Notes: a model not told the origin generated them from the sequence alone. DNA of 64,000 nucleotides from Brugia malayi (GCF_000002995.4 NW_025062479.1:12071721-12135720), one strand, 5' to 3'; positions 39,501 to 52,618 are shown, counted from the stretch's first letter. Translations and numbers: made by a program.

Positions 39501-42500
39501 GCAAATATTTTAAAATACAAAATGCATTAATATTGCTGAGTGGCTACAAGATATATGTCTGAACAATTAAGTTCACTTTTTTCGTTATTCATTAGTTTGT
39601 TAGGACTTTTTTGTACGGTTCTAATTTTCCAATAAAATAAACCTTTTTCAAAATGAATTTCGAAAGAATAACACAGCATATGTTAATTCAAATGAAATCT
39701 CTATCGAAGAATATATGATTTGATTATTGGTTTTGTAAAATTTTATGCTAGTTGAGAGATTAAACTAAACGATCTGATCGCTGGCTGAAACGAATGTGTG
39801 CCGTATTTAATTGGTGTTATCATCAGGAAATACGTCACAATAATAGGTAATCCCACAAAAAGTGATAACTATTTTTTATGAAAATAAGAATACGGAATGT
39901 TTTTAATTTCATCACCTCTATCTTTTATATTTTTTTTTGATAAATTCAAAGATGTAAAAAATACCAGCGAACTGGAAACTTTATACTGTTAATGGGAAGA
40001 GGAGATTTTGTTTTGCATGCAAAATCACTGCATATCGATTTCTTTTTTTCGGCAAACATAAATTAAATTCCAAGTCTAACATTTTTAAGCATGCATTCAT
40101 GCGTTCTATCCTTATCCTTTTGCTTTACTTTCCAAAACTGATGAGGAGGCTGGAAAGCAGAAGGAATGATCATGCAGTCAAATTTCATTGAATTCTACTT
40201 TTGGACCTTGAGATGATTCTGTTACTTCACTAAGACGAATTAAACTGACTATTATAGGTGCAGCTCTTTTGCACTTCGTAAACAGTGAAACCAATGACAA
40301 TTTTTGCGATTATATACTTATGAAGTGAAAGATTCTTATCACTTCGAATGATTTGACAGGTAGTTTTTACACATATATTAATCATTTCTGCTTAATCAAG
40401 TCACAGATTAAAGTGACTGTCAACTAGCTGTTTAATTGCTACTATTGAAGCTTCCACGTCCATCAGCATCTTGCTATCATCAAATTGGTTAGTATTCGGT
40501 TTAAATTTTGTGACGAATTGTTTATGAAATTGAAAACTGAATAATACGTCATCTGTAAATAAGTGAACAGTTATGAATAGCTGTGCACCTTTGCTACATG
40601 CTGCAATTATCCAGTGCAGAGGCACTTTAAAGCAAAGAATGAGAAGTTTTTCCTAATCCAGCTGGGCATTTATGCACCATTTGTTATTACGCATCCCCCG
40701 GTGTACTATTACTCATTGTTACATAGATGATACATGTGTCTCGTCAATTAGTTATTTTCCATTGTTCCGTTACGATTCATTACTTTCATTAACTCTCATT
40801 TTAGTCGGGTGTTAGCTATTTTTGCATTTTGGGGCCATTTTCTGAACTGTCTTTTTCTGCAGCAACTTTTCTTACTTTAAAGAGCTTGAAGAAGTAGCAG
40901 GTGAAATTGAGCGATCACTTAATTAGTAAGTTGTAGATTGAAATGAATAACTGTAAGCAGTGTCCAGATGATTTATATAACTTTTGACTGCTTAAAATAT
41001 TTTCGAAGAACCGCTCCTAAAATACTTTGATGAAATCTTTTGATCTGCTATTTAATGGCTGATATTTAACTGATAAAAGCTGTGAGGTGACAGATAAGTG
41101 ATATAACTTGTTCTAGGTTTTAAAGATCCAAATTAGTACTGTATAATAAATTATATTATATGTGGCATATAAATTATCCGTTAGATCAAATGTTTCAATA
41201 TGTATACAAATAGAATATGCTTTTTTTTTTTTTTTTTTAAATGATGAAGGGAAATGTTTTTTATTTTCGAGCAAAAATATGTTGGCATTTTAAGCTAACT
41301 TTTTTCTTTTTTAGATTAATAGGTGTTGAAATATAAATATAATTCATCTATGGGCAATTCAGTCAGCTAGCTGCTAGCTGTTTAAAACAGAAGAACAAAA
41401 ACAAACTTTTTGAAATGCTTAAGCTTTTTTCCCATAACAACGCATAATATCTATATTACAACCTTCACATTTTATGGTAATTAGTTTCACCCTACCTTTG
41501 TATTAAGCTATAATAAACAATTCGAGAAAGAGTTGCCTTATAAGTTGCAGATCTCGAAAATATTTCAACAAGCATAACATTTTTATTTAATCCTAAAATC
41601 TGGTTTTTTGATGACTTATGAAGAGGAAAATAAGTAACTGTTATCAGTACCGGTTATATCGACTTAGCTTCATGCTAAGGATTACATCTCTCTGAATAGA
41701 ACCAATTACATTAAAATCAAAATAACACAGTGGCTAAAAAGTCAATCTGCTCAATATATTTTGATAACATAATTTTATTCACAATACTTTTTTTTGAAAA
41801 AATAAATTGTCAATATTTCCTTAGAGCAAGAAAAGTGGTTCAAAATTTTCAAAAAATTAACTAAAAACTGATAATAGATGGTAATAATTCGATAGTAAGC
41901 TTTTAGCATAACTATAAAAAGCTTTTTTTTGAAGAATTTGACAATAAAATTACTTCACATAAATGAACTTATATTAAATTTGTTTTCACACAAACTAGTT
42001 TCTTTACGGATTAAATGCGGTTGAAAATTTCATTAACAATTCATTTTTTCTCGTTGGAAAAAAAAGTTTTCTTTTCTTAAAATAGAGTTCAAAAACATTC
42101 CACATGTGCATGATAAATAAAACAAAATCGCACACATTGTTAGTAATCAGTCACAACCAAAATATCAGATAGTAATAAATAATTGGTGTAGTGAATGTTT
42201 AAATTTGAAGTTTCTGCAACAATCATCTGGAATATCAATGTATTGCTGGATGTTAATCTTTGATAATATTGCAGTCTCATTATACGTTTCCTCCTTGCTA
42301 CCTTACTTATCGGTTAAATGTTATTTTGTGCTTTTAATCTCATATCTATCGTCATATCTACCTGATATCAATTTTCTCTTTATTTAAATGAATGGCAAAA
42401 GGAAGCATTTCATCGTGAATTCAATTATCAAATTTACTCAGATGTGCGGATATCAATAGATTCATGGAAAAATGCTTCTTACCTACCCACACATATTTAT

Positions 42501-44670
42501 ATATAAATTGCCATAAGATGAATGACTCGTTTACCTATCTACTTTGCTTACGAACAAAAACTTCCAACTTTACATGAAAGAGCTGAGAATTTGAAATTAT
42601 ACGACTAGGCAGTCGTGTTCATGGAACTAGAAGTGGAAAGAAAAATATAATAGTCAGCTCCATTTCCACTTTTTAGAAAAAGTTATACTCAGTTTTTCTG
42701 GTTCTCTCCCCATGAGAGTATATATACATATATAATGATAATAGTAATAATAATAAATTTAGACTAAAGGAATGATAAAATTGCTAGACTTTTAGCTGAA
42801 AAAACTTAAAGAGTTATTTAATATGCATGCCTGTCTTGAAACAACTCTACTGTATAAGTTTCTGGATAAAACTGCATAAGCTTTTTGATTTATCTGTTTT
42901 CAGAACTGCCTTATTGCTGACTACATTTATTTAAGTCTTGTTTTTGCGCTTTACTAGCATTATTTCCTCTTTAAACCGGAATTGAAAAATCTTTTTAAGT
43001 CAATAATTCAAAAGCGATGATATTGGATGAACTTTATCATTCATTTATGTCAAAATATCAGATAAATCTTTCAAACTCATTTACTTGACATATCTAAAGA
43101 TAGGATTCTCAAAATCCAAAAGCTCTATATTACCTAGTTTCCAATCCTTCAACCGGATGATTTTTTTTTCTGAAGAAAGAAAGAGGATCTTATAGTGGTT
43201 TTTCTTAAGATACTCTAAAAAAATGATGTACGAACAATTATGACAACGACACCGTTCATTTGAATTATTCCTGACTTCAACTTTGTTCTCAATGGAATTT
43301 AAAAGTTATGTAATAGTTTGTGTCATTTTAAATGTCGTAAAAACCAGAGAAAATTTAATTCTTCTTTTTAGTCAGGCATAAAATTTGTAATTTCTTTTGT
43401 GAGCCGCAAAAAATTCTTCGTTTTTTTCAAACTCATTTACTTTATATTGCAGGCTGTTCGCATACCACTGATCATATCTAGAGATCAGGTGAATTCTTAC
43501 AATATTGTGGTTTGAAATATTATCAGCTTCAGCTGATAAAGCAAATATTAATTTAAAGAATTAAAAAACCGATATATTGAGAAAGTGGAAAAGGAAAGTC
43601 ATTCTGAAGAAAAGCCTAGAGAAAAGAAAAAAAGAAAAAATGTTCATTTAACAGTAAACTTTCTCTGCCAACTCTAATCTACATACAAGTTACAGTGCAA
43701 TGCAGAAGTTTGAAATTAAAAGATCTAACGCTAATACTTATATGCATGCAAATCCTCGCATCGCTTTCCTTTCGTGCAACTCATTGCAAAACATTTTCGA
43801 CAAGCTTCCCTGCATGTATCAGTGATCCTACGGATGTAATCAGCAACATAAATTTTCTCTCTTCTAAATAAGCGTTCAATTTAACTTTTCCATTCACATT
43901 CCTTACATCCTTCATGCACTGCGTTGATTAAGCGTTGCGTGTTACACTTCTTACTATGTGATATTGGGCATTTATTTGCTAGCTATATTTCTGAGTGAAA
44001 TGAAAAAGAATTTGCTATCAATGGAGAAAAATACTGCAACACTTTCCCTTTGCTATTTTTGATTAGATATACTTGGTCTACAATTGTTTTCTCTCTTCTT
44101 AAAAAAAAAAAAAACAAACAAACAATAGACTTATCAATTTATTAAGCAGAATGTTTTGTCAATTAAAAAATTTGACTTTCTGGTTAATTCGTTTTTCTTC
44201 AAAAATAATGAACATTTGTGCATGGTAAGAACTTAACTTCGGAAGGAGGGATAGCGAGAAGCATTGAGTAAGTCATAAAAAAATTTGCCCACATAAAAAA
44301 AATGTGCTAATGATGTTCGAACTAATCTGAATTTAATCTGAATTGAATTTAATTTCGGTACTATCTTTGTTTCATTTGAAAATAGTGATTAATCTTAGAC
44401 TAATTAATGATTCAGCAAGATGCTTGGCAAAAATCCTAAATTACTATTTTTTTTTCTTGAATCTTACCATAAATTTCTTCACTGGTTTACCGGATACTTT
44501 ATTGTAACTCAACAAAATTTCGTTTTGAAAAGATAAACTTCACAACAGCTTTAACTTTACTTTCTCCAGTTTACCAAGCTTACAACAGAAAATGTTTGCA
44601 TGATAATTGTTTTGTTTTTTTTTTTTTTTTTTTGCTATTGTTTTTTAATTCGAACTCATGGAAAGAGCTC
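36551..44670. other. Long intergenic region, no supported gene
   Basis: About 8 kb of AT-rich DNA. It has poly-T or poly-A runs near 41220-41239 and 44101-44114, and several isolated minus-strand open frames (37064-37285, 37572-37781, 38732-39013, 40401-40625). The last two have a slightly coding-like composition and internal acceptor-like sites, but no phase-consistent chain or known motif. Read as noncoding or as decayed sequence. Confidence 0.45.
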
Positions 44671-44675
44671 TTTTT

Positions 44676-45015
44676 AGTTATTTTTATAATAAATATTTGA
44701 GAGGACTTCGAGGTCCTTCCACTAATTACATCAGACCAGATGATAATTTAGCTAAACGACCTGCAAATATTAGCCATTAAAAATGTTAAGTACATGATAA
44801 CGAATCAAATGTTTAAAGCATAATTAGCATTCGGATTAAAATAGAAGATTATACAAAGTTGCTGTTTGGAGTTTAATTCCTGCTTGCGAGACTTAATTAT
44901 GTGGAAGTTATAAATAGATTAACATGTGCGTGAGGCTTCCATATCAATGATACCTTCAATAATCTCGAAATGCTGTTTTATTATAGGAAAAATTCCGAAC
45001 TTCATCAATTTTCAA
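44676..45015 (+). repeat. Dispersed repeat, copy A
   Basis: Clearly related to 48488-48890 in the same orientation. The first 196 bp align almost gap-free with shared words such as CAGATGATAATTTA, ATTAGCCAT, AATCAAATGTTTAA and CAAAGTTGCTGTTTGGAG. Similarity then weakens but resumes with GAGGCTT and TAGGAAA. No terminal repeats or coding capacity seen. Confidence 0.75.
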
Positions 45016-45396
45016 TCAAAAGTAAGCTTATTTAGGTTTGTTTTTTGAATAAAAATTTCACATTTCAATATCTACAGTTGTTGTGGGAAAAAATGGAGTA
45101 TTCTAGCAAAACAACTTTCTATTTAATTCATTATATGAAGTATCCACTCCATTCCAAGCATAAAATAACCCCACTTGCTTAGATAAGTGAAAAAGTTTCA
45201 AAATAACAAGTAAGCAGGAATAATATTCGAGAAACTTAAATGTTTTTTTGCAGCACGGTTAATATAAAAGAGAGAAATTAGACTTCAATAATCGCATTAG
45301 CTGTTTAAGATCGATGAATGAAATCATTTTCGAAATTTTTTTTTTATGATAGAAATAGTTCAATAGCTACTAATGTAATTTTCTTTTTTGGTTTCA

Positions 45397-45579
45397 AACA
45401 GATACGTTGTCACAGTGTATTATCACCTGATAGATGTTAGTGCTGTTTTGATTAATACCGTAATAATCTGCCTTCATTATTATTCCGAAATGGAAACGTA
45501 CTTTATCATTCTGGTCCAAATGGTTAGGGTTATTAGCTGCCTTCCTCCGACTTACATTGGCACTTCGTTCTTCAGATAA
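45397..45579 (+). pseudogene. Decayed piggyBac-like transposase fragment (DDE-region helix)
   Basis: An open frame reads NRYVVTVYYHLIDVSAV and then loses similarity. piggyBac transposases carry a similar segment (a R-W-P followed by a hydrophobic F/Y-Y-x-L-I/L-D-V/I-S-A-x-N-A pattern). Here the W-P and N-A positions are changed, and the frame stops after about 60 codons without the rest of the domain. Together with the cysteine cluster 680 bp downstream it suggests an old, inactive insertion. The assignment rests on recalled family pattern, not a search. Confidence 0.35.
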
Positions 45580-46251
45580 ATTAACACTTTTGAATTTAGC
45601 ACTAAAATAGAAGATGGGCGTATTATAGATCCTTAAATTGTTTAATAACTCAGATTCAAGGCATTGTTTGTGTTTGTTGCCTTATATGATTCATAGTCTA
45701 TCTCTCTCTTTCTTCTTTCTCCCTGATGTTCCCCTATTACACTTTTTATCTCATTGTTTTATAAAAAAAGGAATGAGAATAGAAAATGATGATGTTTTGA
45801 AATAAAAATATAAACAAAATGAGTTTGGCTAGTAATGAACTGTTTTACCGACACTGTCCAAATTTCTCAAAAGATAGTGTAAATGGCTATTTGTGTGCGT
45901 TTGTTTTTGCATGTGTTTTTTTTTTTCTCATTGTTTTATTTCATTTACTCGTTTTTAGGTTTTCAAAAATAAACAAATCGAATTGTTCAGTTTAAGAAAT
46001 TAGAGTCACAGAAAATAACTAATTTATTGTACAAGATAATCAGATTAGATACAAGATGACAATTAATTCGATAGCCTAAATTGTTTTGATCTAATCTACA
46101 ATATTTCGCTAACTGTTAATGAACTATTGAAAAGAAGAGGTCTTCTGTTTTACTATTACTTTTTGCCTCAAGAAATTTTTTTTAGGTGCTTGTAGTGAAT
46201 ACTATATTAAAACGAATAAAAATAAGTTACATTTGGTTGTTGAAATTCAAT

Positions 46252-46323
46252 GTCTGTATGAAATGCAATTGCAGTAACGAGTCTGCTAGGAGATTCATTA
46301 CAAAATGTCGACAAGCATACAGT
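46252..46323 (+). pseudogene. Possible C-terminal cysteine-cluster remnant of the same piggyBac-like element
   Basis: The frame reads MKCNCSNESARRFITKC, resembling the C-x2-C ... R-x-T-x-x-C zinc-binding tail of piggyBac transposases. It has the right order and roughly the right distance from the fragment at 45397-45579. The intervening DNA has stops in every frame, so the copy is dead. Alternatively a chance match. Confidence 0.25.
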
Positions 46324-46410
46324 TTCACATTTCAATCAGTAAGTAATTCTGATAGAATCTTGCACCGGCTATCATCAGTAAGCAAGTTCACTTTACCCTT
46401 CTTATTTTAA

Positions 46411-48140
46411 TTCTCCTGGGGATGCATTATCCAGCGTTTTCATAAGGTAATGCGACAACTGGAGTGAAGCATCTGACACGGTGTAGAACTGCGATAGAAA
46501 TCCTTTGGGTAGAGGTGGCCAGTTGCGCTTGAATTTCTCAGTCATGATAATATTATTATTGGAAATGTTGTCGTAGAACTAGGATGAAGAGCACTGGGAT
46601 ACGAAGATAATGGCGAATGATGGCAATGGATCTCAATTAAGCAACATTTGCTTGAAATAAATAGGAAATTTATTTGCAAATACTTCAAGATCTTGAATGT
46701 TCTTACTATCACTTTTGCACTGCTTGCAAAATTTAAGAAGCGCAAAAGTGTTTTCCATATTTCTTTTTACTTTTCATAACAATAGTTCTTATCATTAATG
46801 AAACATTTTTAATCTAATATCTAGTTACATTGATAATGTAAAATTTGTTTAAGTTATTTGGAGATAATATAATTTATCTGTGAACTGATATGAACATTAT
46901 AAGAAATCAGTGCTATCCTAGCAATCTCTCTATTAATGAGGTGTATTTGATCGGTTTGTTAGCATAAAAATAAGATTGCTAAATTAGCAAAGAGATCAAT
47001 TCCAGAATGAGTTTATTTAATGCTCAAATCAATTATTATGCTTTCATAATTACTTACAATTATTGATCTCTCGTCATTTCGTCATGAACTGTCATCTTAC
47101 TCTGCATAATTTATTCTACTGCGATGAATAAAAAAACATTAATATGATATACATCTGAATATAAAGCAATATAGAATGCTTTTCTTTTTCCATTTTGAAC
47201 TTCACGACATTTCCAGATTAGTTTCATTCCCTCCGGAATGCGCCCTGCTTTACCTTCTCTATAAATACTTTTGCCCGATAACTTTGCTATTGTCTTTAAG
47301 CTCCTCTTTTGTATTTAAAGTTATACATCCGTTATCTTTCATCCTCATTCAATTATTCCATTTAAACAATATCATTTTACATTTCTCTTAAGACTTTTTT
47401 TTGGCAATAGCAAAGTCTTTTTTTTTGCTTCAAATGATTCCCAATCTCTAAATATATTTACTTTATTTTCCCAGAACATGAGTTCTTCAAAAATGCGCCT
47501 CTCCACCTTTCTTCAAATCCTCCTGAGGCGGAAATGTCTCCACAAGCTCATTGTTCCGCACAACTGCGATAGCAGTATCGGTATTAATATATTTTGTTCT
47601 ACTACATTCTTCCAATCTGTGGTAGTCATATCTTATGCTTTTGACTGCTTCGTTAATTAGCTTCAGATTAAAATTTGGAATAGTCGATACACTAAATCAC
47701 ACTTATAAATTTAAAACTGAAGTTTAATACTTATTAGACAAAATCACCAATAATTCTTAGAAATTTCTTGTTGGACGGTATGGGACACAGTCAGTGATTG
47801 CAATTTAAAATTCACCGCTGTTTAGTGAAAGAAAGGTCATAAACATTGATAAATCTATCACATTAATACCACATCAATCACATAAACATTACAATATATC
47901 ACATAGTTCTTATGAAAAAGACTAAAAGTTAAGCATTAACCTGTCATTGATTAAAATTACATAAAGTCTCTCACTGGTTTTTTTTTAACTTTCCAGTCGT
48001 TTTCAGTAATTACTCCCGTTCCGTCTAATTTGCCTAGTGAATTTCCAAAATTTTAAATATTTACATAAGTCTGAAAATGTTAACTCACATGAATTTTTGA
48101 ATGGTTTGAGTGAAATATATGTTCATCAGTTTATTTTACA
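46411..48140. other. Intergenic upstream of the NPR-type receptor gene
   Basis: Presumed promoter region of the receptor gene. Short hydrophobic or serine-rich open frames only; nothing supportable. Confidence 0.45.
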
Positions 48141-48141
48141 G
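48133..48141 (+). promoter_or_regulatory. Likely spliced-leader acceptor of the NPR-type receptor gene
   Basis: The ATTTTACAG acceptor lies 15 bases before the start codon at 48157, with no upstream coding exon in phase. Read as an SL trans-splice site or the end of a 5' UTR intron. Confidence 0.45.
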
Positions 48142-48156
48142 GTGTCAAGCGCCAGA

Positions 48157-51100
48157 ATGAAGCATGACTGTGATGAATGGCGACAGATTTTTACCCGGAT
48201 CGATTCTTATTTTAGGGATGACATGGTTCTTGAGGGTACAAACCATGCTTCCGCTCAGGTATTATCGGCATATCTAAATATCTAAATAAACGATTTTTTT
48301 ACACCTAGGCGCTGTTATGTTATCGGTCTTTTATGCAGACCTTTTGCAAACTGTTACTCAAGGAAACCTTATCTTGGAGAGATAAGTCTCTTTGGCATAT
48401 CACATGCAATTTTTTCTTATCCATCAAATCCGTAATAATATCTCTCTATCCTTTTTTAAATTTGGATTTATGGGAAAAGTTTCAACTAGTTATTTTTGCA
48501 AAAAATATTTGATAGTCTGGTATTCTTTTACCAATTAGATCAAATCAGATGATAATTTATCTGAAGGACTGTAAGTATTAGCCATGGAAAATGTCGAGTC
48601 CATCCGGTTGATAAAAAATCAAATGTTTAAGCTATAATTATCATGTGAATTTGTGTTTGATTATGCAAAGTTGCTGTTTGGAGATACAAAAATACAAGTA
48701 TTGCAATTGAGATTGTTAGTTAAGCGTTATATTACTATTGCCGATGAATTGAGGTGTTTTTGTCTTGAGCTGGTCTCTTTTATAAATGGGTGTCTATGAA
48801 GAACCATCAAGTACAGACTTGAGGCTTTCTAAAATGTTGAAGAAATGCTTTAGTATTTTAGGAAAGCTGCTTCATTTTAATAATAATTGATCTTTCATGT
48901 AGGAGGCAAAGCACAAAAGCTTTCAAAATTCATTTTTTGTTTTAAAGTAAGGGAAGTTAATAGGAAAAAGTTACATATGTCACATAGTAGTTTGATGACA
49001 CTTTAGTATTTCATTGAGCTCAACACCTAAAATTTCCCATAAATGACTAATAGTTAAGGAATGAAAATATTTTCTCAACTATTTCTAGTAATTCTTATGA
49101 ATATTGCGAACAACATAATTGGTGTCACACGAATGAATCACTAGCGGCTGTAGAATAAAGTTGATTGTACGGTAGCGAAGTGGAAAGCATCTCTTTCGTT
49201 ATTTTCACAGGAAGTTCCGTTTCAAGATTAAGCTAGTTGAACAATGTTTAATTGTTATTTTATATATGTAATGTACTATTCTTCAAAGCACATTACATAT
49301 ATAAAATAACCATTAAACTACATTCTTAAAATTCAACTATGTACTAATGTACTAAATATTGGCTTTGAAATTTGATGAAGCCATATTGCTAGTTGAGTTT
49401 CTTTTAAGACTGCTCAAAAAAAAACTTGAATGAGAAATCGCTGCCAGCAATGTAGTGGTAAAAAGGAATAAAGCCGACAACAGTAAAGATGTCAAGGATG
49501 AAAGTTTATAAAACTTCAGAAGTCCGATATTGCGATTTTAGAATTGTAGGAACTGAAGCGTTCTTCCCCCAGAGAATATTTAAATGCTATATCTCATGCG
49601 GTGCTTATTGTGAGGTTTGCCTTGTCATTTAAGTTAAAAATGGTATGCATACTTCACTTCAGAATTTCTAACCATACAGACAACAAGCATTAGCATTAAT
49701 TTGAATGTAATTTAATATTTTGGCATTGCATATCGGTAGGAAAAAAAAACGCTGTTGTATTCTGTGGCTTAAAAGTACATAACTGATTGAAAAATGAATA
49801 TCTGGAAGTACCTTATTTTGCAGCTTGGATGGTGCATCACAGCAGCTTATGTAGTTGTTATATTATTCGGAGCATTTGGAAATATGCTCACTATTATTGC
49901 TGTCCTTTACAACCCACAAATCAGGACAACAAGAAATTTTTTCATTCTTAACTTGGCTTTATCCGATTTTTTCATCTGCACTATCGCAGCTCCAATCACT
50001 TTTTATACAGTGAGAATAAATTTGCTTCATTCTCCTCATCTTCACTTTCATTATTTGCAAAAATGTTTTTGTCATTTCGATTTCGAAATACATTCTTGAA
50101 AGTCAGCTAATTCCTTTCGCAATTCAACACCTTGTTAAAAGTTGTGTTCTTGAATGGGAATAACTGGAAAAATGAAATGTGAGGCCAAAAAAAAAGTTTT
50201 ATACAATTTAGATTACATGAATTTCATGCTGTTTACCTGCAAATTCCTAATTTATATTTCAGATTTTAATCTCCAGTATTGCATTCACATTAGATTGATG
50301 AAAGGAAAAATCGTTTTTCTAGGTATTGTATATATTCTGGCCATTTGGCTTAGCAATGTGCAAAATAACCGGTTCTTTACTTGGCTTTGGTATTTTTTTA
50401 TCAACCTTTTCTATAGCAGCAATTGCTCTTGATCGGTAATTAGCTTTTTCAAATTTGAACAGTTGCTCAGTGGTACCTTAAGGAGGGTGTGGGAAGCAAT
50501 TGTATTTGTAGCAACAGTATAATCCAGACGTAAATAGAAATGTTACCGAATTTCTTCGAAAAACCTAAAATCTTACCGCTGTTCACCATTAAAGTCGTTT
50601 TTAAGTTGCGTAGTAATTATATTTCCAACAAAACGAAAACGTCAACATAATTTGGCTCTATTATTATTTTTCCTGATATGGGTCATTTCAATCACATTAG
50701 CATTACCATTACTGATAACATCGGATTTGAATACAGTATTCGATGATGATAAATGTGGCATTTCCTTAAAAATCTGCCACGAGAAGAATGAAATTTGGAA
50801 TTTGGTATGTTCTGTTGCCAATTTTATCTCTAATTATCACACAACTTTTGAATTTGCAAGTAATCGAAGAAAGAATGAGAAAAGTGAACATAAATAAATT
50901 CTCGAAACATATAAGATTTGTCATGAAATAGCCATCATAACACTTCAGTAGTTTGAGAATATACATCCGATGGAATAATTTTAGATGCCTATAAGTAAAC
51001 GAGCATATACTTTGGCGGTATTGCTAACACAATATGCACTCCCATTGATATCAATTGTTTTTGCATATAGTACCATTGCCATGAAAATGCAAATTAGAAT

Positions 51101-52618
51101 GAACAGTCGTCTTGCTTCTTCTACATTCACCACCAATGCTATTAATAACGAAAGGAGAAAGTGAGATTTCATATTCATTTATATCAAATATAAGGCAAGT
51201 GTTATTTTTCGTAATATTGGAATATAATATGACATTAGTTTAATCATTCAAGTTTTAAAATTGCTTTAAAGCCGATGGAATAATTGTAGATGTTTATAAA
51301 TAAAGGAGCATATGCTTTGGCGGTAAATAGTCGTGTAACTTTTGCGTAACATGCCAAACAGAATAACATATTCAGCACTAGTTGAAACATTTCTAATGTC
51401 TTTATTCCGTTTGACTTCGCTCTATTCATGTTCATCTAAATTTGACGAATCAATTTATAACACTTTTATGACTTCCTTGAAGAATTCAGGAATATATCTT
51501 TTTCGTCGTAATGTTGCATAATAACGATTAAGCATCTAGAAATAAGTAGACTTATTGAAATCAGGTTATTAGTTATCGCTTCTAATATTTTTTAAGAAGG
51601 GAAAGTAAGCAAATTCAGTTTCACACTAAGGAATTAATTTGATGAAGTTAATGAATATGTCACAATACTTTTTTTTTTTTTGTTTTGAAATCAAATAAAT
51701 AGGAATGTACAGATCGGTCGCAGGACGACAACGACGTACACACTTATTGCTTATATGCGTCGTGATTGTTTTTGCCGTCGCGTGGCTACCATTAAACGTC
51801 TTTCATGTACTTAATACATTTGGAATTGTCGAGTTTTCTGTGCCCTTATTTGCAATTTGCCATTTGATTGCAATGGGTTCCGCATGTTTAAATCCTGTCT
51901 CATACGCATTCTTCAATCAGAACTTCCGTCAACAGTTCATTATGTTCTACGAAGCAGCAATAAGGTAATAATTATACGGAATAGATGCATCAAGTGGTCA
52001 TCAGTGATAAGCTTGTTACATGTAGTGACTATTCTTAAGGTAACTGTTACTTATGTTTTTCTTTTTTTCTTAAAATTTCACTTACATGTGTTTTTTTCTT
52101 ATTGTTTTGAAAAGGGTAGCTGAAAATTTCAGAAGGTTTTCTGGGTGATATCAGCGCAATCAATAATAGCCATGAATTTTCATGCTAGGGAAATTAATTG
52201 GTGTCATACCACAAACGAAATAAGCTTTCTTGAACTGTATTCACTTAATTATACTTTGTAAATTTGAACCCAAACGTCAAAAAATCAATAATTCCATACA
52301 TAACTTCTATATAATATTTAATTACAAGTTTTTTTCTTCATTCAAAAAATTTTCCTTTTTCGTGCAACATGCATTCATAATTCCATAACATTTGTGCTCT
52401 TTTAAGACAAATTGTTAATTACTAGATATGATAATTTCAGAAAGAATTTGCAAATATTCGGTTGGATAACGGCGGTAAGGAATATGCGTGATGGAGTGAA
52501 ATACAGTCGATCAGCAAAATCTGTGATTACAACTTCGGCTATTAATGCACAGCTTGTAGGAAGAGGTGACAATGACGAGAAATCAGAGGAGGCAAAAATT
52601 GATTTGAATGACCATTAA
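48157..52618 (+). CDS. Neuropeptide Y/NPR-type GPCR, 401 aa
   Basis: Class A receptor of the NPY-like group; nematode NPR receptors bind FMRFamide-like peptides at neuronal membranes. Seven exons keep phase: 48157-48258, 49824-50009, 50323-50435, 50606-50804, 50985-51160, 51713-51964, 52441-52618. TM1 is 38-60 (FGAFGNMLTIIAVL), TM2 72-95 (NLALSDFF), the first outer loop has FWPFG, Cys109 is the TM3 disulfide cysteine, and TM4 is NLALLLFFLIWVISITLALP. The DRY box reads DRC (133-135) followed by VVIIFPTKRKRQ. The second outer loop has DKCGISLKIC. TM5 (YALPLISIVFAYS) is followed by an exon with LLLICVVIVFAVAWLP (TM6) and NPVSYAFFNQNFRQQF (TM7). The polar tail ends IDLNDH. The N-terminus is only about 34 residues and lacks an obvious sequon. 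Which NPR it corresponds to is not claimed. Confidence 0.88.
48488..48890 (+). repeat. Dispersed repeat, copy B, in intron 1 of the NPR-type receptor gene
   Basis: Partner of 44676-45015, same orientation, 3.8 kb away. Shared words cover most of the first 196 bp; the later part aligns patchily. Either an old segmental duplication or two insertions of one noncoding element. Confidence 0.75.
49246..49318. repeat. Long near-perfect inverted repeat (hairpin)
   Basis: Arms 49254-49274 and 49290-49310 are exact 21-bp reverse complements (GTTATTTTATATATGTAATG plus T), around a 15-base loop. One mismatch further out, another seven bases (GTTTAAT/ATTAAAC) pair. It lies in intron 1 of the receptor gene. 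Compatible with a small fold-back element or a structured RNA. Confidence 0.85.
51265..51330 (+). pseudogene. Broken duplicate of the receptor's TM5 exon
   Basis: The sequence from CCGATGGAATAATTGTAG to CTTTGGCGGTA repeats the acceptor and first codons of the real TM5 exon (50968-51026, CCGATGGAATAATTTTAG to CTTTGGCGGTA). The copy reads MFINKGAYALAVNSRV and then reaches a stop within 20 codons, so it cannot be a working alternative exon. It lies in the intron just after the true exon, a tandem duplication since decayed. Confidence 0.8.

Noticed and set aside
46542..47660. Serine/leucine-rich open frames upstream of the NPR-type receptor
   Set aside because: Low complexity, no start or splice context, and no continuity with the receptor exons.
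51244..51435. Minus-strand open frame in a receptor intron
   Set aside because: It is the antisense of the decayed TM5-exon duplicate.
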